The notes beneath the pieces were generated by a model. That model ran no database searches, had not been told where the DNA came from, and saw only the letters and a list, made by a program, of their open reading frames with translations. DNA of 43,400 nucleotides from Bdellovibrionales bacterium (GTDB taxonomy: Bacteria > Bdellovibrionota > UBA1018 > JADZFF01). Within the stretch, counting starts at the first letter, position 1; each line of letters opens with the position of its first letter. Of the stretch, positions 27,139 to 33,146 are shown one piece after another. The position numbers and the translations under genes were made by a program. The stretch spans positions 1 through 43,400 of the forward strand of contig JADZFF010000179.1 of assembly GCA_020850015.1 (NCBI GenBank), written 5' to 3'.

Positions 27139-28157
27139 TCGAGCACGAGCTTCACGTCCTGGGTGCGCGACTTAGGCAGGATCATGAGCACGCCGTTGTG
27201 CTCTACGACCACGAGGTCCTTCACTCCCAAAAGCGCCACCACGCGCCCCGGCGCATCGATCACGTTCCCTGAGCTTTCCACGGCGAATACCTCGCCCCCG
27301 GCCACCACGCCTGCAGGGCCGCGCGCCACGCCCGGAAGCGTCGTGGTCTCAAGCGAGATCCAGCTCCCGAGATCATCCCAGCCGCAGTCGAGCGGAAAGG
27401 TCACCACGTTCGGCGCCTTCTCCATGATCCCGTAGTCGATCGAGGTCGCTGTCATGCGCGGATAGGCGGCGCTCACGTCGCCCTTGGCCGCGTCCCACTC
27501 GCGTTTCATCTCGGGCATGAGCGAGTCGAAGGCCTTGAGAATAGTCTCGGCGCGCCACAGGAACATGCCGCCGTTCCAGAGGTACTCGCCCGATGCCACA
27601 TATGCTTCGGCGCGCGCGCGGTCGGGCTTTTCCACGAAAGCCTGCACCTTGCGGCAGGGGCCTTTGCTCACCTCGTTACCCAGCTTGAGGTAGCCGTAGC
27701 CCGTCTCCGGGCGCGAGGGCTGGATGCCCAGGGTGACGAGATCGTCGTGCTCGGTGGCCCACCTTACGGCGCGCTCGAGCGTCGCGCGGAAGTCCTTCAC
27801 GCTCGCCATGTGGTGGTCGGCGGGCATCACCATCATCACGGCCTTGGGGTCGCGCTCGGCCACCCAGCGCGCGGCCCAGTACACACAGGGAGCCGTGTTG
27901 CGACCCATGGGCTCGGAGAGCACGTGCGTGGCTGGGCCCACGGCCTCTTTCGTCGCGGCGGCGAGCGACTGCGTGGTCACGATCACCCGGCGATCCTCGG
28001 GCGAGAGCCCGTCGAAGCGCTTGAGCGTGGTTCCCAGAAGCGTGTCGTTCGAAGAGCCGAAGCTCAGGAGCTGCTTTGGCTTCTTCGCCGTGCTCTTGGG
28101 CCAGAAGCGGGTGCCGCTTCCGCCGGCCATGATGACGAGATAGGGTGCCTCGGACAT
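27105..28157 (-). CDS. manC: Mannose-1-phosphate guanylyltransferase
   Basis: Forms GDP-mannose from mannose-1-phosphate and GTP. The 350-residue protein starts with the nucleotidyltransferase signature IMAGGSGTRFWPKS and later has EPMGRNTAPCVYWAA, MPADHHM, ETGYGYLK and VQAFVEKPD. It is a stand-alone catalytic domain: the phosphomannose-isomerase cupin usually fused to the C-terminus in ManC/AlgA proteins is a separate gene seven bases upstream in the same operon. The product likely feeds the GT4 enzyme encoded opposite. The 3' end overlaps the GT4 gene by 34 bases. Confidence 0.93.
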   Translation of the reverse strand: MSEAPYLVIMAGGSGTRFWPKSTAKKPKQLLSFGSSNDTLLGTTLKRFDGLSPEDRRVIVTTQSLAAATKEAVGPATHVLSEPMGRNTAPCVYWAARWVAERDPKAVMMVMPADHHMASVKDFRATLERAVRWATEHDDLVTLGIQPSRPETGYGYLKLGNEVSKGPCRKVQAFVEKPDRARAEAYVASGEYLWNGGMFLWRAETILKAFDSLMPEMKREWDAAKGDVSAAYPRMTATSIDYGIMEKAPNVVTFPLDCGWDDLGSWISLETTTLPGVARGPAGVVAGGEVFAVESSGNVIDAPGRVVALLGVKDLVVVEHNGVLMILPKSRTQDVKLVLDQVKAARPEKA

Positions 28158-28164
28158 CGGCTGC

Positions 28165-28530
28165 TCATTTCACGCGCGCGTAGGCGTCTTCGAGCCGCAC
28201 GACGTCGTTCAGGTGCGGGGTGGAGACCTCGAACACGTCGCAGTCTTCGATCGCGATCATGCGGTGCTTGCGGCCCGTGGGGATGTGGTGCGCCTCGCCC
28301 GGAAGCAAGGTCACCTCGAGCATCTTCCCGTGGTCGTCTTCGAAGAGGAACAGCATCTTCCCGCTTTGGACGTAGATCGTCTCCTCTTTCACCTCGTGGT
28401 ACTGCAGGCTCAGCTTGTGGTCCTTCTTGATGTGAAGGAGCTTGCCCACGTAGTCCTTCGTCTCGCCCCAGATGAGCTCGTAGCCCCAGGGTTTCTCCAC
28501 GCGGCGAACGCTTTTTTTGGTCGATGGCAC
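28165..28530 (-). CDS. Cupin protein, stand-alone phosphomannose-isomerase (type II) C-terminal domain
   Basis: A 121-residue single-domain cupin. The fold signature runs VEKPWGYELIWGETKDYVGK, then a LSLQYHEVKEETIYVQSG block, which supplies the metal His/Glu set, and LLPGEAHHIPTGRKHRM. This wording is that of the C-terminal part of bifunctional mannose-1-P guanylyltransferase/mannose-6-P isomerase. It sits directly before the manC-type gene and the two probably work as a split version of the fused enzyme. Whether it is an isomerase by itself or a regulatory subunit is not visible. Confidence 0.87.
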   Translation of the reverse strand: MPSTKKSVRRVEKPWGYELIWGETKDYVGKLLHIKKDHKLSLQYHEVKEETIYVQSGKMLFLFEDDHGKMLEVTLLPGEAHHIPTGRKHRMIAIEDCDVFEVSTPHLNDVVRLEDAYARVK

Positions 28531-28560
28531 GGTACGGGTTTCCTTTGGTTGCGCGGCGCT

Positions 28561-29193
28561 CTACCGCGGCATCCGGGCCACGATGAACGAATCGAAGGCC
28601 TTCGACTGCTGCAGCCGCTGGCCTTCCTTCTGGGCTTCGGCTTCCGAGCCGAAACCGCCGATGTAAACACGATGCCATTCGCCCTTGCCCGGCACTTCGG
28701 CCGCGCGCACAAAGGGCTGCATCCCGGCCGAGGAGAGTGCCGCCGCCTTCGCGGAGGCCTCAGCCGCCGATGGGAAAGACCCCACCTGAATCGTGAAGCG
28801 GCCCGAGGGGTGATCCGAGTCCGCAGGGGAAGTGCCCTCGGCGGCGGGCGCTTTCTCGGAGATGGCCTGCTCAGGCAGCTTCACCTGGCGCGGCGGATTG
28901 AGTTGCACGCCCGACTTCCCGACCTCGTCGTGGAGCTCCTGGAACAGGGTTTCGTCGGCGGCGCCGGCCACTTTCTTCTCCTGCTCGGCGAAGTCAGGCC
29001 GCGTGGGCACCCGATCTTGGCCCGGAGTGAGAAGCGCAACGGGCGGTTCCTGCGCGGAGCGCGCACCTTCACCCACGGTCTTGCCGAGATGAATTCCCAA
29101 GGTGAAGGCGAACAGCGCCACAGCGACCCCCAAGAGGATCAAGAGCACCATTTCCTTCCGGTCGTAGACGAAAAACCGCGAGCGCGGGTCCAT
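28561..29193 (-). CDS. SPOR-domain membrane protein
   Basis: A 210-residue single-pass inner-membrane protein. A short cytoplasmic start (MDPRSRFFVYDRKE) precedes the transmembrane segment MVLLILLGVAVALFAFTLGI. A Pro/Glu/Ala-rich periplasmic linker of about 90 residues and a C-terminal SPOR domain (about 132-207) follow, with RFTIQVGSFPSAAEASAKAAAL and HRVYIGGFGSEAEAQKEGQRL. SPOR domains bind denuded septal glycan, so a role in cell division or cell-wall maintenance is likely. It is the first gene of the operon with the cupin and manC genes, 30 bases apart. Confidence 0.9.
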   Translation of the reverse strand: MDPRSRFFVYDRKEMVLLILLGVAVALFAFTLGIHLGKTVGEGARSAQEPPVALLTPGQDRVPTRPDFAEQEKKVAGAADETLFQELHDEVGKSGVQLNPPRQVKLPEQAISEKAPAAEGTSPADSDHPSGRFTIQVGSFPSAAEASAKAAALSSAGMQPFVRAAEVPGKGEWHRVYIGGFGSEAEAQKEGQRLQQSKAFDSFIVARMPR

Positions 29194-29389
29194 TTCTCCC
29201 AGTGTTACTGAAGGGGTACGACGGTGTCAATGCGGTGCAGCGTCAGGGATCCGGCTGCAGCTCCGCGGCTGGGCAGGGGATGCCGGTTGGGATTTCGGAC
29301 GCCCAGCATCGAGTTCGATCGCCGAACTCGCGTGGGAGCCGGTGATTCCCGTTTGACGCTTGGCATGCTCCTTCCAAGGCTCGGCACCC
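29194..29389. other. Intergenic region between the divergent SPOR operon and pilin cluster
   Basis: About 196 bases carry no supported gene. A TTGACG (29353-29358) upstream of the pilin gene resembles a -35, but no matching -10 follows. A partial sigma54-like TGGCATG-N4-TTCC (29361-29375) lacks the required GC at -12. A CGAGTTCG/CGAACTCG inverted repeat lies in the middle (about 29306-29330). Confidence 0.4.
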
Positions 29390-29584
29390 ATGAAATCTCG
29401 AAAGGCTTTGGATCAATCCGGACAGGGGCTCACTGAATACCTCATTCTCCTGATTCTCGTGGCAGTTGTCTCGATCACCGCGGCTCGGTCTTTGGGGGGG
29501 ACTCTGAAGCGAAAGATTCAACTCGCGCGCGACCATATCAACAGCGACGTAGGCTTGGAGGGGAGCAGTGACGAAGGCTCCTGA
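29390..29584 (+). CDS. Flp-type pilin
   Basis: A 64-residue Flp/Tad major-pilin-like protein. After a 10-residue leader it has SGQGLTEYLILLILVAVV, in which the prepilin-peptidase site after Gly is followed by Glu at +5 and Tyr at +6. That is the defining G/xxxxEY motif of Flp pilins. A 20-residue hydrophobic helix and a short charged tail (LKRKIQLARDHIN) complete the usual size. I chose the ATG at 29390, with AAGG about 10 bases upstream. It heads five overlapping small genes; no Tad ATPase, secretin or TadV peptidase is in the window. Confidence 0.82.
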   Translation: MKSRKALDQSGQGLTEYLILLILVAVVSITAARSLGGTLKRKIQLARDHINSDVGLEGSSDEGS

Positions 29585-29849
29585 TCGTCTGACCGCAGTT
29601 TCCGGACAGGCGCTCCTCGAGTCGTTGCTTTGCCTCTTGCTCCTGGTGGCGGTGGTGAGCGCGTCGTTCGGACTCGCGCGCGCGCACGCTAACCGCTTGA
29701 GGTGTTCGGTGAATCTCTTCGAGGCCGCCCATCGTGCTCGCCTCAAGCCAGGCGCGGAGCTGGGGCATCGAGTGGGTTCCTGGTGGGTCGCTGAACGTCG
29801 ATGCAGGGGAGGGGGAATGGCGCGAGTTGCCTTTTGGGTTCTGGAATGA
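29568..29849 (+). CDS. TadE-like small pseudopilin
   Basis: A 93-residue protein starting at GTG, with a strong GGAGGGG site 5 bases upstream inside the previous gene; the two overlap by 17 bases. The leader TKAPDRLTAVSG precedes QALLESLLCLLLLVAVV, placing Glu at +5 after the putative Gly cleavage site, as in TadE/TadF pseudopilins. One transmembrane helix and a basic C-terminal half follow. It is unlike any long TadE, so it may be a minor pilin or initiation component. Confidence 0.68.
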   Translation: MTKAPDRLTAVSGQALLESLLCLLLLVAVVSASFGLARAHANRLRCSVNLFEAAHRARLKPGAELGHRVGSWWVAERRCRGGGMARVAFWVLE

Positions 29850-30427
29850 CTCCCCTTTGGATTCTGGCGGTCCTGACCTGGGCGATGGTCTCCTTGGGTT
29901 TAAACGGCCTTCAAAAGCAATGGGCCCTCGAGAGCGCTCGGCAGCTTCGCGTGGACGCATGCGTCGGACAGGAAACGAGGACGATTCGTGATCGGATTTC
30001 GCGAATGGAGTATTGGGGGCAGAAGATGAAGGCGGCCCGGCAGGTTTTGGTCGCGGGTGCCCTCGAGCCGCCCGTGGTGGCCGCGGCTCGTGCGGCCCTC
30101 GCCGCCGGGGCGGCAGCCCAGGAGGCGGAGCGGATGGCTTGGATCGTTCGTGAGGCTCAATGGAGGCTGCGTCCCTGCGCCGAGATTTCAGACGCCTGGG
30201 GTACGCGATTTCCCTCACCCCCTTGGAAATCCTTGCCTCCCGATGTCTTGGGTCCACGGCCCATGGCTTTTTTGGAGACCGAGGCGGGGTGGACGGTCGA
30301 GGCCCTGGCAGGAAACAGGGGCGCGGCGGCGCTTGTGTGGAAGGAGCGGGCCCGATGGATCGCGAGCGTGAGGGATTCAAAGATAGCCAGGGCCAGGCCT
30401 TGGTGGAGACCTTGGCATGGCTGGTGA
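29846..30427 (+). CDS. Pilus-associated membrane protein, unknown (TadE/G-like context)
   Basis: A 193-residue protein starting at an ATG that overlaps the previous stop (ATGA). An N-terminal membrane helix (PLWILAVLTWAMVSLGL) is followed by a long helical region rich in Ala/Arg (AARAALAAGAAAQEAERMAW). The C-terminal half has PPWKSLPPDVLGP. It lacks the G/QxLxE prepilin motif of its neighbours. Position inside the pilin cluster suggests a minor, TadG- or pilus-assembly-like role; I recognise no family. Confidence 0.6.
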   Translation: MTPLWILAVLTWAMVSLGLNGLQKQWALESARQLRVDACVGQETRTIRDRISRMEYWGQKMKAARQVLVAGALEPPVVAAARAALAAGAAAQEAERMAWIVREAQWRLRPCAEISDAWGTRFPSPPWKSLPPDVLGPRPMAFLETEAGWTVEALAGNRGAAALVWKERARWIASVRDSKIARARPWWRPWHGW

Positions 30428-30549
30428 TTTGGGCGGTACTGACCGGTGCGGCGCATGGCCTTTGGAAGCGCAGCGACCAGGCACGGTGCCAGCTCTGGAA
30501 GCAGGAGCGCGCGAAAACAGTGCGCGGACCCGACCCTGGAAGCTGTTGA
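30355..30549 (+). CDS. Small TadE/pilin-like protein
   Basis: A 64-residue protein, missed if only long frames are considered. The ATG at 30355 has AAGGAG about 8 bases upstream and lies 73 bases inside the previous gene. The leader DREREGFKDSQG precedes QALVETLAWLVIWAVL, again with Glu at +5 after Gly and a single membrane helix, closely parallel to the genes at 29390 and 29568. The tail is basic (KRSDQARCQLWKQERAK). It is most likely another pseudopilin. Confidence 0.65.
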   Translation: MDREREGFKDSQGQALVETLAWLVIWAVLTGAAHGLWKRSDQARCQLWKQERAKTVRGPDPGSC

Positions 30550-31064
30550 GCGCGGGCGGGGGCTCGCGTGAGTGGCTGATTTCCAGGTGGGTCAGCCTGC
30601 GGGGTGCGGCGGGACCCATCTTGGGCCTCTTGGCGGCTTGGGGGTTGGCTCAACTCGCCCAGGGAGTGAGCGAGGAGAGGATGCACCAGCGATGGACTGA
30701 GGAACAAAGGCCCGATCAGGGGATCTGGTTCGTGGCGTTGAAAAGCAGGGGCTGGGGCGAGGTCCAGTCGGATCGTGTTAGGAGGGCCCTCCTCCGATCG
30801 GGTCCTGGAATTTGGGATGTTCCCGGCTCCGCATGGATCTCCACCGACGGACGCTGGGTAACCGTGTCCGAGGGGGAGGATCGTGGGCCCAGTCTCTTTG
30901 CCCAGGCCCCCGCGGAATCGCGTCCTCCTACCCCGCTCAAATGGGAGCCTCTGGGGCGGGGATGGCCGGCCCTTAGTGCCGCCGTCAGCCGCGTGCGGCC
31001 TTCCCCCATTCCGAAGGCGTCCCTGCGGACGCAAGGCCCTGATCCCAGGGAGCTTCGTTACTGA
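30546..31064 (+). CDS. Membrane protein of unknown function, end of the pilin cluster
   Basis: About 172 residues if started at the TTG that overlaps the previous stop (TTGA); in-frame starts further upstream are possible but overlap the neighbour by up to 133 bases. One hydrophobic helix (GPILGLLAAWGLAQLAQGV) is followed by a polar region with WFVALKSRGWGEVQSDRVRRALL. The C-terminal part is Pro/Arg-rich and low in secondary structure. The start is uncertain, the family is unknown, and the link to pili rests on the overlap arrangement. Confidence 0.5.
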   Translation: MSAGGGSREWLISRWVSLRGAAGPILGLLAAWGLAQLAQGVSEERMHQRWTEEQRPDQGIWFVALKSRGWGEVQSDRVRRALLRSGPGIWDVPGSAWISTDGRWVTVSEGEDRGPSLFAQAPAESRPPTPLKWEPLGRGWPALSAAVSRVRPSPIPKASLRTQGPDPRELRY

Positions 31065-31093
31065 TTGACACGTATACTGACGCACGCTTAACT
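31065..31093 (+). promoter_or_regulatory. Candidate promoter of the PfkB gene (leaderless)
   Basis: A perfect TTGACA -35 (31065-31070), a 17-base spacer and a weak TTAACT -10 (31088-31093) end seven bases before the GTG start at 31101. No Shine-Dalgarno is present. The predicted transcript would begin at or next to the start codon. Confidence 0.5.
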
Positions 31094-31100
31094 GCCGGCC

Positions 31101-32042
31101 GTGAATCAATCCCAGGCGATTTTGACGGTGGGTTCCATGGCGTTCGACTCGATCCGTACTCCGGCGGGCAGGGCCGAAAACGTGCTTGGCGGCTCCGTGA
31201 ACTACTTTTCCATCGCGGCCTCATTCCACGTGCCGGTGCGGGTGGTCGGGGTGGTGGGTCAGGATTTTCCGAAACAACACCTTGAGTGGCTTTCCTCGCG
31301 CAACATCGACGTATCGGGTGTGGAAATGGCTCCGGGAAAAACCTTTCACTGGGTAGGCGAGTACTCGGGCGACATGAACGAGGCGAAAACGCTCACGACG
31401 GCGCTTAACGTGTTCGAGCATTTCGATCCGAAGCTTTCCGCGAAGCACCGGGAGTCGCCCTACGTGTTTCTTGCGAACATCGACCCCAAGCTTCAGCTCA
31501 AAGTTCTGGAGGAGGTGCGGTCCCACAAGCTCGTCGTCTGCGACAGCATGAACTTCTGGATCACCGGGAAGCCAGATGAGCTGAAACAGACCCTCAAGCG
31601 GGTGGACATCCTCTCCATCAACTCAGGCGAAGCTGCCCTGCTTTCCGGAGAGACGAATCTCGTGGTGGCCGCTCGCCGCATCCGCGAGATGGGCCCGATC
31701 GCGGTCGTCATCAAACGAGGGGAGCATGGGGCCTGGCTCTTCGCGGGAGAGGAGATGTTCATCGCGCCGGCATTCCCGGTGGATCGGGTCGTGGACCCTA
31801 CTGGCGCGGGGGATACCTTCGCGGGAGCATTCGTAGGCCACCTGGCCGGCGCGGGTGTTTCACGGGATCTGGCCAAGAAGGATCCGAGGGCATGGCAATC
31901 CGCGCTTCGGCGCGCCGTCGTATCCGGCTCGATCATGGCGAGCTTCACGGTGGAGGACTTCGGCATTCGCAGGCTGATGGAGCTGGATCGGACCGAGCTC
32001 GAAGCCCGTGAGAAGCGCTTCCTGACGATGATGACGATCTAG
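31101..32042 (+). CDS. PfkB/ribokinase-family carbohydrate kinase
   Basis: A 313-residue kinase. The N-terminus (AILTVGSMAFDSI) fits the first beta strand of the family, which argues for the GTG at 31101 rather than the internal ATG. The glycine pair GGSVNYFSIAASF corresponds to PfkB signature 1. The C-terminal DPTGAGDTFAGAFVGHL near 228 holds the catalytic Asp and anion hole. Substrate (sugar, nucleoside or other) cannot be told from sequence. It ends within four bases of the convergent cNMP-binding gene. Confidence 0.88.
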   Translation: MNQSQAILTVGSMAFDSIRTPAGRAENVLGGSVNYFSIAASFHVPVRVVGVVGQDFPKQHLEWLSSRNIDVSGVEMAPGKTFHWVGEYSGDMNEAKTLTTALNVFEHFDPKLSAKHRESPYVFLANIDPKLQLKVLEEVRSHKLVVCDSMNFWITGKPDELKQTLKRVDILSINSGEAALLSGETNLVVAARRIREMGPIAVVIKRGEHGAWLFAGEEMFIAPAFPVDRVVDPTGAGDTFAGAFVGHLAGAGVSRDLAKKDPRAWQSALRRAVVSGSIMASFTVEDFGIRRLMELDRTELEAREKRFLTMMTI

Positions 32043-33145
32043 ACCCTGGACTTCTCTTCGTTCACTGCCTGAAGGGCCTTCGACACGCGCTGCAGCCTGT
32101 AGTGCTTGAGGAACTCCTGGGGTTTCACCTGCGTGAAGACCTGCGCGCTGCTTTTCACTTCGATCTGCGTGCAGTAGCCGAGATTCACGACCTCCGGAAA
32201 CTCGTCCATGCGGAAGGGTTCCTTGCCCGTGAGCTGGGCCTCGGCCTGGATGATCTCGGCCAGGTTCACCCTGGAAACCCCAGTGGCCTCGTTCGCCGGA
32301 TACTGATGAATGTACTTGGCGATCAGGCTCATGATGAGAAAGCCCTTGATCGAGACGTTGTGCTGTTTCGAGGGCTCCACCAGATTCTCCTCGTTCTGGT
32401 AGGCGATATAGATCTCGAGAAAATCCGGGTCCACGAGCATCACCTCGTTGCTGCCGGCCTGATCCACTCCTTCGAGGATCCCGCAGCTCTGGAAGACGTC
32501 GAGCAGGGTGGTGATCTTCGCCACGGGCACGCCCATGATCTGGTTCGCGTAACGCTGAAGCAGGCCGGCACGTACCGTGCGGCCCTTGCCCTTCTGCTCG
32601 CCGTTTCGAGTGCCAACGAGCAGGAGGGCCGCCGCGATCTTCAGCGTGTCGTGCGGGGAAAGGTAAACGTAATGCGCCGAGCGCTTGCCGTCCTTAGACG
32701 AGTAGTCGAAGGCGGTGCTGGCCTGCTCGAGCTGGCGGATCCGCGTGCTGGAGCTGCGCAGGCGCCCGACGATGGTCTTGAGGAGGAGCTTCAGCCAATC
32801 TGGGAGCTTGCTCAGGGTCTGAGTGAAGGTCACGCCCGAGACTTCGACCAGGGTGCAGGTGGTTAGCCCCTCGGCGGAGGCCGATCGAGGCGCGCCATCG
32901 AGGAAGGCGAGCTCGCCCAGGACCTGTCCGGAATTGATCGTGGCGACTTCGATGCTCGCGTTCCCTTTCTTCTTGAAGATTCGGATGATTCCGGTCTTCA
33001 GGAAGTACATGGAGCGGGAGGATTCGCCCTCGGCGAACAGGAGCTCGCCCTTCTGAAGCTGAATGACCCGCGGCCCCGCCTCGCCGGCACCAATCGGTGC
33101 GGCGCCAGAGGTGGTACCTGTCGGTTTTTTGACGGGCAAGGCCAT
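32039..33145 (-). CDS. Cyclic-nucleotide-binding protein (CRP-like, with divergent winged-helix part)
   Basis: A 368-residue soluble protein. Residues about 27-150 form a cNMP-binding domain with KGELLFAEGESSRSMYFLKTG, a GELAFLDGAPRSASAEG phosphate-binding cassette and a long C-helix. The PBC Arg in APRSA is conserved, which fits cAMP binding. The middle region (LLQRYANQIMGVPVAKITTLLDVFQSCGILEG, about 200-230) resembles the CRP winged helix in spacing but is degenerate. A further 130 residues have no recognised domain. It follows the cyclase gene by one base, so it is the likely effector of the nucleotide made by that cyclase. Confidence 0.82.
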   Translation of the reverse strand: MALPVKKPTGTTSGAAPIGAGEAGPRVIQLQKGELLFAEGESSRSMYFLKTGIIRIFKKKGNASIEVATINSGQVLGELAFLDGAPRSASAEGLTTCTLVEVSGVTFTQTLSKLPDWLKLLLKTIVGRLRSSSTRIRQLEQASTAFDYSSKDGKRSAHYVYLSPHDTLKIAAALLLVGTRNGEQKGKGRTVRAGLLQRYANQIMGVPVAKITTLLDVFQSCGILEGVDQAGSNEVMLVDPDFLEIYIAYQNEENLVEPSKQHNVSIKGFLIMSLIAKYIHQYPANEATGVSRVNLAEIIQAEAQLTGKEPFRMDEFPEVVNLGYCTQIEVKSSAQVFTQVKPQEFLKHYRLQRVSKALQAVNEEKSRV

Positions 33146-33146
33146 A

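Noticed and set aside
29361-29375. A sigma54-like promoter before the Flp pilin gene
   Set aside because: TGGCATG-N4-TTCC lacks the essential GC at -12 and would place the start only a few bases from the ATG.
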